From Eunapius fragilis (taxonomy: Eukaryota; Porifera; Demospongiae; Spongillida; Spongillidae): a DNA stretch of 64,000 bases. The position numbers and the translations under genes were made by a program. Location: positions 2,181,992 through 2,245,991 of the forward strand of contig OY811993.1 in NCBI GenBank assembly GCA_963681505.1, given 5' to 3'. Under the pieces are notes generated by a model. The model searched no databases. It was given only the letters and a program-made list of their open reading frames with translations, and was not told the origin of the DNA. How positions within the stretch are numbered: the stretch's first letter is position 1; each line of letters starts with the position of its first letter. This document shows, one piece after another, positions 1 through 12,600 of this stretch.

Positions 1-220
1 CAAACCAGGACCACATTCAACCGGCCATAAATTTCAGCCACAACTACTGCCTTGGGGGAAGACTGGTGAATGGCTAGGAAGGATGCCAGCCTGGAGAAGG
101 TATCATGTGCCTGCTTGCCCCAATTGCCATAAGTCTCCACCGCCAATGGGATGCAGGACCAGCCCAACTCTTGGCACTTGGGTCCATTGGAGTGGAGCTT
201 GCGGGTCTCTGCTGCCAGAA
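1..220 (-). pseudogene. Retroelement C-terminal fragment
   Basis: The minus strand is open for about 72 codons, from about 220 down to the window edge. It reads as the stretch found at the C-terminus of many animal retroelement reverse-transcriptase proteins, with a 'KCQELGWSCIPLAVETYGNW' segment followed by a helical 'SRLASFLAIHQ' region. I recognise the pattern, but not the exact clade (non-LTR or DIRS-like). It has no start and runs off the window, so it is a fragment. It ends about 90 bases before the receptor tail exon on the opposite strand. It is not repeated elsewhere in this window. Confidence 0.5.
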
Positions 221-311
221 AATTAGCAGTCATCCATGTTCATGAGATAATATTAGTGATACGCTTTATTTATTGCTGAAATCGTAACATGTTCTCTTCA
301 TGTAGGTTTAG

Positions 312-877
312 CAGCACTGAAGGCACCTACATCCACACTGATTGCACAGGTATGTGTTTTGCATTTACGAACACTACTATGCCACACTTAGTCTCATGCA
401 GCACTTCATGTGGAGAAGACAGGCCATTCACCAATGGAGCAAACTCCACAACTTGTTACACCGATTTACCAAGAACTGTCACAACCAGCTTTGCAGTCAA
501 CGTATAATGAAGCCACTCATGTAGAGGGGTCACGTACACAGAATACTAGCCCACTCCACCCTATTCAACATATCCTCAGCAATAACAATGTACAGGATGT
601 AAAAGATGTAACAGGTGTAAGGATTGTAGAGGGTGCGCATGTGGTGTATCAGCCATTGTCCAAACAGCTCATGTCTGCTCCACCAATATATGCCGGTGTT
701 AATCAAACCACCCCACTATATCAACCACTTTCCATTTATTCTGTGCATCAGTCTACTTATACCACTACAAGCAGAACCGCCAACTATCATCAGCCAGCCT
801 ACTATGAAGTATCACAAACAGAACATGATTATGAACCAACGTCTGATGTTCGCACGTATTTAGAATTAATTAAATAA
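312..877 (+). CDS. Tail exons 7-8 of an upstream Eph-like receptor copy
   Basis: Exon 7 (312-349) follows a 'gtttag' acceptor and encodes ALKAPTSTLIAQ. A 42-base intron (350-391) separates it from exon 8 (392-877), which ends in TAA within an AATAAA-containing string (873-878) that may serve as the polyadenylation signal. Exon 8 encodes 161 residues of cytoplasmic tail with tyrosine motifs YQEL, YNEA, YQPL, YAGV-type, YQPL, YYEV, YEPT and YLEL. The upstream exons lie outside the window. The intron lacks the alternative acceptor seen in the other copies, because about 27 bases around it are missing. It lies about 2.5 kb upstream of gene 1 in the same orientation. Confidence 0.7.
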
Positions 878-1889
878 ATTACCAATGAATCTACTGTCTT
901 ATGTGAATGTACATTAGTGTCCAGCATTTTTTTTTTTGATATCTTTTTAAAAATATATAATTCTACAATCAATGAAATTATGCATGCATTTCGATCTAAA
1001 AGGACAGCTTATTTGGAAATGGATAGTACTGACAGAAGCTAAGTAGTGAGCACTGCTGATGAACACATACCGTACATGTGGGCCAGTAGTATTCTTTTAG
1101 TTATCATTTCACTCTAACTAATTAATATATATAAACTGTATCACATGTATCTGAAAGCAATATACTACCCAGGTCAAATTACTCATAGAAATCTGCCATA
1201 ATCTCGCCCGAAAAGCGCGTTTTTTCAAAACGCTTTACCTCCTTGCTTGTGTGGTGCAGTAGTGTTACATTTTGCATATACACAAAGGAGTCCATTGTCT
1301 ATAGTAATCCACAAACATTTCCTTTGAATCTTGGCTCGAAATTCCCTAGCTGTAATCTTTTTTTTTTACTGGTCCCAAGCCTGAGCTTGAAATTGCATAT
1401 ACTGAGTGAGGATCATCTCTACGTTTTGTTGCAGAAGACCCAGAATATATTTTTATGGACTTCATAAATGTCTTGTTATCGAGATGGTGTATATTGTTTG
1501 CATACAATTCATGCATCAATTAAAGGTTATTTGATACCAGAAGTGCCTTCCCTACTAGTAAAAGCCTGAAAATAATTCAGTTGTCAGAGGCGGATTGGAA
1601 GAATAAAGTATACGCATGTAGTCGTTTGCGTGCAGCACTATTATTAGGATTGCGAGATATAAGTATATCAACTCTGACACCCTGAAAAAGTGTAGACTCT
1701 AAATGTAAAGGTAAATCCAGCTAGTTGAGGTGTTGTAAGCAAATAAGCAACTGTCCAAATAATCATCCCATTCCTCCTATTCTTGTATGTACTTGTGAAG
1801 CATGCAAGAGACATCGCGATAAAAAGATAACTCTTTTCCTTCACGACAACTCTTTGCTCTCCTCCGAAGACAGACTCTTTCGTTCTTGT
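878..1889. other. Intergenic spacer between tail A and gene 1
   Basis: I see no supportable gene here. The stretch is homologous to 19055-20290 and 47501-48720, which follow the orphan tail exons, so it belongs to the duplicated tail-to-promoter segment. It contains remnants of an open frame that is longer in the copy at about 15528-15734 but is interrupted here. I therefore treat it as spacer. Confidence 0.5.
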
Positions 1890-1897
1890 TATAAAGG
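1890..1897 (+). promoter_or_regulatory. TATA-like box of gene 1
   Basis: TATAAAGG followed by TTCGATTACAC matches the blocks at 26297 (gene 2) and 54015 (gene 3). In those genes it lies about 350 bases before the ATG. Here it is about 1.45 kb before the ATG, because a 1.1-kb MITE sits in between. Conservation at the same relative place in all three genes supports a core promoter; no transcript data were seen. Confidence 0.45.
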
Positions 1898-2046
1898 TTC
1901 GATTACACAGAGCAAAATGCTAGCAGTACGTCGTATTCGGACTGATCGATCCATGTCACCTCGAAAAACGTGTACGAATGATGCAGAGCATATGCGCGTA
2001 TAGGATATACGGCCTCAATGTTAATGGGAGCGACTTAATATCCTAA

Positions 2047-3162
2047 GGATCCGGGGGGGGGGGGGGGGGTGGGGGGTGGCACTCGGTTCGCGGGCCGCTT
2101 TTTTATAATAATAGTTGCACGCTTGCGTTGCCTATTGATACACATACATGAACACATGAACTCTACTACTGTACTAGGGATCATATCATATAAAAGTTAA
2201 TGTCGCTAAAAGTTTAATAATCATATACGCAATGGTGGCAAGATTCGAGAGAGAATGTCCCTGAGTGTCCGGAATCGGAATCAGTGGATTGAATAATAGA
2301 TATTAATTAACTCTTTGAACGCCAAGTGCATATATACATACATGCTCATTAAATGACAATTATCTGACTCACGCATGGGGTGTGGATCAAAATCATCTTG
2401 ATTACCATTGTAGATGCATACAAGTGTAATACTGACCATTGTAAGTAACCTCATAGTCATACAAATGTTTCAACATATTTGTGCCCGCTGTAAGCACATT
2501 ATGTGTGTCCATTGTAACTTGCTAGTACCTTTTGTTGCAACAACCCATAATACGAGTCAGCAAAAGGTGGAGGAGTGACATACTACACTGATCTGGGATA
2601 CACATTCTTAACATAAAGAGTGAAGTGAGGTCATCCGAATAATCGGGTTCTTTAGGCAGTGTGAGAAGAAACATAACTACTTCGTACATGTACTTACAAG
2701 GTTACAAGTGCAGCAAGCATACGCATGCATCATCAGTTGTGACTGATCAACACATACTTGCAAGCAAGATCTAAATCATGCATGAATGGTGTAATCTTTG
2801 TGTGTGCATGCATGCATAAACGAACTTGGCGTTCAAAGAGTATATCTATGATTGAATGCAGGCCCGCAACCTCCTAAACGTAGAAAAGAGGCAAAGAATA
2901 CTAATTTCTTCACCAGCAGGAATGCTGTAATAGGGTGCCGGGGTGGGGGTACAGCGCAAACCCAACCAGCCTTTTCTAACGCGTTTAATGATTGGAATAT
3001 AATACAGTTGCAAAGCTTCTGGGGTCTGGGGGAGCTTACAGCTCTCCCCCATGTCCCCTAGCTGGGGCGGGAGAGGTACGCCCCTCCCGCACCCACCCCA
3101 GCCACACCCACCATCCGTGCCCCCCCCCCCCCCCCCCCCCCCCCCCACTAAAACCTGGATCC
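2047..3162. mobile_element. MITE with GGATCC ends and poly-G/poly-C termini
   Basis: The element begins TAA|GGATCC followed by a G-tract and ends with a C-tract, then GGATCC|TAA. The 3-base TAA duplication with short inverted ends suggests a PIF/Harbinger-type non-autonomous element. Genes 2 and 3 lack it at the equivalent place (about 26450 and 54175), where sequence related to both flanks is continuous. Related copies lie at 20421-21523 and 48853-49993. It encodes nothing convincing and carries a second MITE inside. Confidence 0.6.
2310..2841. mobile_element. Nested MITE, inverted ends ACTCTTTGAACGCCAAGT
   Basis: ACTCTTTGAACGCCAAGT at 2310-2327 is repeated as its exact reverse complement at 2824-2841. 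The element lies wholly inside the larger MITE. Copies occur at 20702-21217 and 49129-49654. More diverged relatives occur at 22954-23783 and 51419-52249. Internal sequence is non-coding. Confidence 0.6.
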
Positions 3163-3338
3163 TAAAGATGTAAGTGAAGTAAGAGTAAAGATCGCGAGAC
3201 TTCGTATCTATTAATAGCACAAAATTAAATTACGTATTATATAATTCAATCTCAATGTAGACGGACAAAAAGGTGCATTTTGGTCTAACGTCAATGCGCA
3301 GGGGTCGGCCACATATGCATTTTTAGCTATAGTGTACG

Positions 3339-6163
3339 ATGTCACCAAGGAACGTGTGTTTGTATACCTGTGTTCAGATAGTACTGTCCACACTGGTCAA
3401 CGCTCAAGCCCCCGGAGATGGCTCGACCATTTGTCAAGGCGCGACGTTTACTAAGCCGCCCTTTGCAAACAATATCATACCGCTGATGGACTCCTACGAC
3501 TATACAAAGTTACTAGTAGCACCGGCGACCTGGAGTGCTCTGGACGTCGACAGAGATACGCGTACTGTAAGTGTACCTTTGGGAGTACTAGTGCTGTGCT
3601 AAACCTATGTACTGGTCCTACAGTGGACTCAGAGTGGTGATAGACCGTGTCGTCAGGTCATCGCTTCTTGCTCCTATACTTTTCAACCCCAAAGTAATTG
3701 GTTGATCACTCAACACATCAACACTACTATGGCCAATGGAGTTGCCCTCACGCAAGTGTTAGTGAGAGTGGACTTCTCATTGAGTATCTGCCTCACTGGT
3801 ACGTCATGTCTGCAGTCATTTGGTCTTCGTATCTATGAGACACCAAACATTGATACCAATGGCTCACTCAACGCAACTAATTATGCAATCTTTCCAAGCA
3901 ACCAAGTCACAGTTGTATCAAACCCAACTGGTACTGTAGTTGAGTCAGCTGATGTGACTGTACCCCTATCAATGCATAATGGGGGTGTGTATCTCTCTGC
4001 CCAAGATTTTGGTACATGTGTAATCATCACACGTGTTGTTGTATTCTACTATGCCTGTCCTCAACAAGTGGTTGACTTCATAAGCTATCCCCAGACTGCA
4101 TCCAATGGACCTATAACACAACTTCAGTGTACATCAGGAGCAAGTGTCGTCGGACCAGGGCAACTTCTTGCTAGCTGTGGTAGCCTAGGTATGTGGGGAG
4201 CTCCAATTGGAAGCTGTTTATGCAGTCCTGGATACACGAATACAAACTTGAAGACCTGCCAAGGTAGTAGTTAGAGAATATACACATTTTTATTGCTTCA
4301 ATATGTTCTTGTATGTCTCAGCCTGCCCCCCAGGTACCTACAAGAGTGTGCAGGGGAGCAGTGTGTGTCTTCCATGTCCCTCCAACAGTAACAGTTCAGT
4401 GAATGGATCCTCACTGTGTCCATGTCTACAGGGATACTACAGAGCAGCTGGTAGTGGGGCTGAGAGTGGCTGCATTGCTGCACGTAAGACATTACTACCA
4501 TGTGCTGAGCCAATGGTGTGTGTGCCTGCCTCACTGGGGAACAGTTATAGATATATATTCATTTGTATCTGTACTGACATTGTGCAACATTTTTTCCTAT
4601 GTCTGCCTCAGTATTTATGTATCACTCACTCTTCCCCAGGCCCTCCATCTGCCCCACAAGTTCTATCTGTTAGTACTAAAAATGCTACAGCAGTGTTCTT
4701 GACCTGGTTCCCACCCCAGGACAGTGGGGGAGTGGGTGTGGTCTACACAGTGTACTATCAGACAGTCAATGGGTCATTGAGGATGACGTTGGCCAACATC
4801 ATCACCACATCAGTGACTGTGACCAACTTGTCCCCAGGCACTGAGTACATGATAACAGTGGTGGCTGACAATGGGCTGCCTGGGGAGGAGGCCAGCAGGA
4901 GTGCATCAGTTACCGTGACTACAGAAGGTGTGTCCACAAGTATTTTGGTGGTCATCACATTGTTCAAATACATGATGTACACGTAATGATCCTTAGAATA
5001 AATGTCTATTTCTGCATACCATGTACATGTATTTCACCTGCACACACATCTAGGCAATAGCTCTGCTGTTAGCTCCACTCCTATCATTATTGGAGTGGTG
5101 ATGGGGATCGTAGTACTGGTTCTATTCATCCTGGTTGTGCTGTTGTAAGTTAAGATTACTATTTTTCATGTTTACCCTTAAGTGTCAGTGTAACAGGATA
5201 GCTTGCCTCCTTATTCTAGTATATGTTGTTTGCCTTAGGACAAGTTGTCTGTGGGGGGGGGGGGGGGGGCTGTCCCTTCCAAGCGCGTTATGGATGGAGC
5301 TGTCCATTTCAGACCCGATACAAAAAGTTGGGGCTGGGTGGAGGGGGGGTGGGTGGGTGCTGTCTGCTTCAGGCCCAATAGACTGATACCCAACAAGAGA
5401 AGTGTAACGGATCTGCTAATATAATATGGCACGCTACATTTAGTAAATTTAATAAAACAAAGGGCGGCAGCAAATCCTAAAGCAGACCAATATTTCTAGG
5501 AATAATTGTCATAGCTTGTATGTGTATAGTGTACACCCCATTCCCTCTATCTTCTCAATGTTGAGGTACCAGGTTATCACTGGACAGGTGACAGGTGTAC
5601 CCAAACCAAGTAGATTATTTCATTGGTGCTGAATTGCATGATAAATGTACATGCTTATATACCCGGTGTCTCATTTGCTTCTGGACACCTATGCATGCGT
5701 GAATGCTCACGTGCTGACATGTATGCCTTTGGGTTTTAGGTATATGGTGTATGTGATGATTGATGACTCCTATTTCAGGGTATGCATCTTCTGGTGGCAT
5801 TCCAATAGTTCATGTAAGTGGTGTCAGTGTAAAAATTGCATATGCATACAGACATGTACATGTATCTAGGTGTGTGTTAGCATATATGTGGTGTTTGTGA
5901 TGAACCGTTGGTTCATGTACATGTAATGCATGTGTTAAATTTCGGAACTTGCAGAAGCAGTTTCCGTATAAGATTACTATATTAAATCTCTCTGTGATGA
6001 TGTTAGTATAGAAACAAGCAACTGTCTACCTCTCAAGACCACCATACTGTATGTTGCCTGCAACTGAACTTTCACGCTTATTCGTTCAGCTTTTTGCCTA
6101 GTCTGCATTACCCTTTTGTGGTTACAGAGTTGCATACATTGGAATTGTGGTGCTGTGGGGAGG

Positions 6164-6208
<45 letters not shown>

Positions 6209-6593
6209 TGTGTATAGTTAACTAAGTACCAGTAGTTGTGAATTCTTCTCCTACAATGTGGCCGTCTTAGGAACTATGGCATGGTGTGAGGGTGTGGCAG
6301 GTTGTACTCTAAATTGTTTGATCAACTCATTCCCTCTTAAGTATGCATGTTTACTTTTGTGTGCATACAGCATGCATTTGTCCAGCAATGTCAGTGTTTG
6401 TTTGAGCAGAGCACATGGGTTTTGTATCACATCTATGTACAATACATTGATGTACAATAAATGTACCACTCACCCACAAGTTTATACGCGTACGCGAGTA
6501 ACATGACGAAATCATGACATGTGTGTAATGTTTTTTTAGTGGCCTCACCTGCACTCGTTTTCCTCTGACATGGGGAGATTGCGTGAGTGTGTA

Positions 6594-6636
<43 letters not shown>

Positions 6637-9600
6637 GCTCAGGGTGCCTCACAAGGATAATCATGTTATTTTAACATATTGTCATGTTCGTAATTGCATC
6701 ATTATGACATTTGTGGTTCAGGGCCCGCGGGGCCGGGGGGGGGGAGGTCAAGGGGGGCAGCTGCCCCCCCCCCCCCCCCCCCCCCCACTTTTTTGTAATT
6801 TTTATTAAAGTGTATACATTATCAATGCAGTACAAGTTATGCATGTAATACGTAATACAAGCATGCAGGCGCGCCGCGCGACCAGCCTTTTGTTCTTTTG
6901 TTATTGTGCAGTGTATCCACCTCAAGTTATAGTGATTTAGTTTGCTTGACGAAGGGCTAGGAAACTCCGAAATGTATTTGCTTGTGTTAGATAGCCTGCC
7001 AACCGATTGGATTCGAACTCTAATTGCTGGGTCGGTCCTCTACATACGCAATGGGCGAATCTCCTTAAAAAGCAGTGTATATAGAGGAGTTGCATGTGAC
7101 GTCGCGCGCGTCTTACATCACTATGTATGTTACTATAAATATGCGCTGCGTGGGTACGAGATAAACAATAACCGGACGGGAACGATAGAAGGCGGCGGCA
7201 TATGCTCACGTGGTACATATTTATAGCGTGCCATATACATAAATAGCAGCATACATATGATGTAACTAAACAATGCAAGGCGCGCGTGACGTCAATGCAA
7301 CTCCTCTATAGCATAGCTACGTTTTTCCTAGTAATCCAACCGATATCCGCAGAATCTTTTAATTCGAGTAATGAAGCACGTGGTACTGCAGATGTGCCAA
7401 ACGAAGATGATGACCGTGTATACTTTACAAGACGACATACCTGCACCCGAGGATAGCCATACTTGCAATGTGAAAAGTGCCCTTGTTACGGATATTGTTA
7501 CAGACTTTATTATAGTTAAACTGATCCAGCTACTAAGGCAGTTCTTTTTCGACCGCTCGTAGCTTGAAAACTTGGCTTCGTTCAAGCATGAATCAAATTT
7601 AAAAGTTACTGCTCAGTTTATTTAAATGTTCAATTCCGGAGTACCATTTTGCGCGACTTTCCAATCACCCTGTATAGATCGATATGAGGTTTTATTGTGC
7701 ATTTTTGCTTATACTGTGTATTTATACGCGCGTTATAACTATGAATACCTGTGAAGGAAAACCATATGTTACAACTTAATTGCTAACATGATATGGAAGA
7801 GTACTGAAATCTGCCCCCCCCACTTTACTTTATAAATCTGCCCCCCCACTTTATAATACCCTGTGGTTCAATTCATTTCGGTCTTCAAGGACACTATTTC
7901 AGTATCGCATTCATACATGCTATGAAACGTGCACAAAATGCAAACAAACGCACAACAGATTAACGAAAAGTGCGTCCAGCTGCCAAGCAGTACCAATTAG
8001 GCGGGTAGTTATTTGATAATAACCACCGTACTTATGGAATATCGGAGATTCAAAACGCGCTGTTGCAGAGATGAAAACGCAGCTCTCAGGTAATTTTCTT
8101 CACCTAGGCAAGCTCCTTAAGGTCGCTAGTTATTCACTGTGACTGGATATTTTGATAAACGCATAGGGTATCGAAGTATATATATATCGATTTTGTCCAA
8201 GTCGTCGGCCATTTTGACCCTTGTTTTAACGTTTGTAGTGACAAGCAAAGAATTTCCAGCATCCGGTCGATATAGTGTGTGTGAGCCTAGGAACATTGTT
8301 TCTAGCCAATTAGCTTTTTTTTTTTAATGTATTGCGCATTGCAACATCCCCGCCTACAGCTGTATATGTTTACATAGCCATTTTCCATACAGTTCCGTAC
8401 GATAGGCGTGTTAAAGAGCATACACCATAGCCATTAGAAGCATTTAACACTGTTATTTGAAGCAATTGGATTGTCCGTGCGTGAATTATAACTTTTTTGG
8501 TACTGCCATCATTTTGTATGATGTAAATTATTTGGTGGCAGCGTTAACTACCCTGAGTTTGTGTGTGCTGTGTATGTAAATACCAGTTGTTGTGTATTCT
8601 TCTCCCATTATGTGGCCATCTTAGGAACTATGTTGTGTACGGCATGGTGTGAGGGTGTGGCAGGTTGACATTTCAATTACTATAAATTTGTTTGGTCAAC
8701 TCATTTTTGCATTCCCTCATGTATAGGCAATAATGCGTGTTTAATTTGGTTGCACATTTGTTTTTATATGGAACTGTGTCCAGCAAAATCACCCTTATGA
8801 CACTTTATCACATTTTCCAGGACAAGCTAAAGAAAAGTAACGCTCGCGTTGAAATGCATGGCTAATTATAAATTCAGTACCTAATAACTTTAAGATGGAT
8901 AGTCCAATTTAGGATGCGTCAGGACCATTTGATAGAAGCTGTTTGGAGTTTGTGGAAAATGAAAGATATGAAAACTTGAAAAACTATCCAGAAGGGTGAT
9001 TTTCCTGGACACTGTCCATATATTGTCTATTTCCATCCTAAAATGTACAGTGTACACAAATTACTCCTATAATTTTGCTGCCATACCAGAAGAGAGCATT
9101 TTACATAAGTTATCAAGATTTATACCCCCATGGTAGTGTTAACTTGTGGTTAAATATGTCATTCTTAGGCTGGTGCTATAATGAGCTTAATCGGGACATC
9201 TATAGTACTGCAGAACACTGTAAAAGTTAGAGAATGAAACAAATGTGAGGGGAACATTCTGAATAAATCAAAATTCATCCACACTATATATTTTTTATGT
9301 ACATCAAATACATGGTTTTGTTTTTGTTAACAGCAAACGTAAACCTGTACACATACGTGCATTCACTGTAGTAGTACCAAAGTTTAAATAACGAGCCTTT
9401 AAGAGATAGAGGACACGATAAGTAATTATAAAATATGAAATTATTCATGTGGTTGTATCAGAAAGGTTTTGCAGTAAAATGTGTACAGGTGCACACAAAT
9501 CAGTCCTCTGCATAATAATGGTATTCATTGAAATCATTCCCAACGAATTTTGCAAATTAAAGGACTTGTGTATGAAAAAACAACAGGAATGCCATACAAG

Positions 9601-12600
9601 TGCATAATAAATGTTCTCAGTTGTATCACTCCTATCAAGCTTTTGGGATATTTCACCATCAATATGCATAATCAAACATCTCCACTTTGGGCACAAGAAA
9701 TAGCTGATGCATCTTTTCGTTTCTTACCATCTGAAGTACCACTTTGGGGAGTGCGGGCATGTAACCATACCACACATTCTGCAATGTCCCCTGTCACAGT
9801 GCACTAGCTCATGAATAGTGCCATTTTCTTCATCACATGGTATCACTTTTGAGCAAGCAGCTTCTCTCACTTCTTCTATCCAACATCTGATGACAAAGTA
9901 GCAAACAAAATTGTGTCATGTTCATTGCATGCTCAAGCAGGCTTAAACTTGTTCCAGAGGAGGAATGCATTGACTTCTGACATTCCAAACAATATTTGAT
10001 ACTCACAAACCCATCAACTGTGCATTTTCCAGGTGCTTCAAATTATGTGGCTCCTTGTCGTTTGGAATTGTGTTTTCAATGGTATTAAAACGTACACCTT
10101 CACCATTTGCATATTCGTTGTTCGTGCCTCTACTATTCATGCCTTCAGTGCTCGTGCCTGCAGTGTTTGCGTCATAACTATTTGTGCCTCCGCTGTTTGC
10201 ACCTCTACTATTTGCACTGCCACCATGCACCACCATTCGTGCTCAAGCCTCCAATATTCTCACCCCTGCTAATCGAGCTGATGCCTCCATTGTTCACACA
10301 TCCTCTTGCTCTGTGTACACCTTCTTTACCCATATGCTTTCCTCTTCCCTCCACAATGATAAGCAAAGTCACATGCACTGTCAGAGGACAAAGCTTCCCA
10401 GTTTTTAAAAGTTGTTTATTTACCAAATAATTTGTACTATCATTGATTAATTACCTGTTGTGTAATCAATGATATGAATATTAAGTAATTGTGGTTACTT
10501 ACAAAGATAAGGTAGGGTAAGTAATTTGTGCTCCCCTGTACACATATTACCCAATATGTGTACAGGTGTAGACACTGACAATATATGCCATTATTTGTCC
10601 AGGAATGTCAGTTGGTTTTGTATTGTACACTGTACATGTATGTGTCTTTGTACAACACCGCTTAACCACAAGTTTGCAGGTGAGTCGCGAGGGAGTGGAT
10701 GATAGGCCCTTTTAGAATGGTGCTGAGCAATGCACCTTTCTCAGTGTGCATACAATCATAATGCACCTATCAATGGCCTCCCACACCTCCCCAGTGTGGG
10801 CACAGGTGAAGTGAATGTGGGGATTTGACAATTGCCGTTACAAGTTCCCCACTTCCGGAGCACTTTAACCGATCAAATCCCCCAACCCTGGGGCATTTTA
10901 ATTGATCAAATCCCCCACAAATGTTGCATATAAGATAAGTCATTTCTCATGAATAATTAAGCACTAATTTGTTAAATCTCCCACACCTGGGGCCAAAATT
11001 AGTCAAACCTCACCCAAATGCTCCACATGTGCCCGCACAGTGGGAGGTGGGGAGATCATTGATAGGCGCATAATATCAACATGTAGGTATTATTGAACAA
11101 TGACGCAATAGTATAATCGCTGTAATTAGTCAAATGAACAAAACACGCATACACTACAAAGGTCAGAAATATTGTAACCTGTACTTCGTATCAGTCAATG
11201 AATTTCCTTTAACCTTGAAAGGCCAAGGGCATAATTATATACATGACAGTCTGTTCTCATGACATTGTAATAAGTCACGTTGTGTTATTCAAGGTTTGTT
11301 GATGTCTCAACTACTCTGAAGTAAGCATGTTAATAGATGTACATGTAACTGTGGTGAAAAGGTAAACATGTCCATCTTTACAGGGAGGATTTGGGGAGGT
11401 GGGAGAAAGAAGGCATGTGGAGACTGCTTAAAACAGTAATAATTTACATCACTTTGCAAATTCCTACTGCACTGCATAAATCTGTTAATAAATAGCACTT
11501 CCAGGCCCGCCATACGTTTTTACATTTTTATTGGAGGAGAGGTGACATGTTGGTTGACTGCATGGATGTTGATATGTCAGCAGTTTCAATCTGTGGGATT
11601 ATTACTTCTAGATTGCATATTTGAAGTCCCACTTCACCTGGATTTAATAACTTCATGATGTGGCTATTTACATTTTGATTGGCGTTGGTTCAATATCATG
11701 TATTACAGAAGCAATAGGGCATATAAAGGGTTAAACAAATGGAGCTCAATAAGCTGCAGCTACTAAATGGGAATATCCATATCTAAATGCTGTCATCTGA
11801 ATTCATTGTACTGATTGCTTATCATTGTGATCAAACTATTTATGAATATCTGTAGCCATATGCTTAATGTCTTCTGTGTAAGCATCACGTTCCCCAGGGG
11901 TAACCTAGCCATGGTCCTGATAATCAAGTTTTTGAGAAATGGTTGAAATGCACATTGCAATAATTAGAACTGAAAGTGATGTGTGGAATTCCATGTACCT
12001 GATACCAGTCCATACATCTGGATCCTCTTTCTGACTGCAGTATTACTTCAGACCATTACAACAAAGCCATCTGTTGTCTGACTGCATGTCACACAGTACG
12101 TGTGTCCATTGTTCTTGTAAATGCGGACACATACTTCCTCCTGCACAACCCTGCTGCATGTTTTGGATCATACTGGCAAATCATCACGCCATCGATTTCA
12201 CCAGAGAACAGATTAAATAATGGTGACAAGCAGTGTTGAATACAACATCAAAACTCAACAGGTGGAGATTGGCAAGAGTTGGGTTTATCAAGTGCCAGTT
12301 AATCGATCTTGTACATGTACTTATTATACAATGAACATTACAAGCCATCAAATGTGCGTTACCTCTGGGGAATGATCGTTCCCCAGGGATACGATGTGAT
12401 CATTTAATTATGGCTGATTTCATATTAATTCAAAATGAAATGATGGCAGGACTTACTAGAATGGATTTAGTAATTACATAATGATCTATAGAATTTATAG
12501 ATTTTTAGTGAGGTACATATAGCTCCAAACAATTCAAAAGCTTCTGGGGCTCTGCCCTGGACTCCAATGGTGGAAGCTTTCAGTGTTTGCAGAAGAGTGC

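Noticed and set aside
289-524. Alternative frames over the tail exons (for example the frame encoding FTNTTMPHLVSCSTSCGEDRPF)
   Set aside because: They look cysteine-rich, but they conflict with the exon 7 to exon 8 phase and end early. The frame with repeated tyrosine motifs runs 160 codons to a shared stop.
2846-3220. Glycine-rich minus-strand protein across the C-run
   Set aside because: The Gly run is the translation of a homopolymer at a MITE end, and its length varies between copies.
4298-4534. Minus-strand open frames opposite exons 3 and 4
   Set aside because: They are antisense shadows of the cysteine-rich and FN3 exons, with no start context or family match.
6165-6634. CRISPR-like array
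   Set aside because: The repeats are GT dinucleotide microsatellites with no spacers, in a eukaryotic intron.
6937-7278. 113-codon minus-strand frame
   Set aside because: It crosses the MITE at 7080-7310 and is unique to gene 1. No domain recognised.
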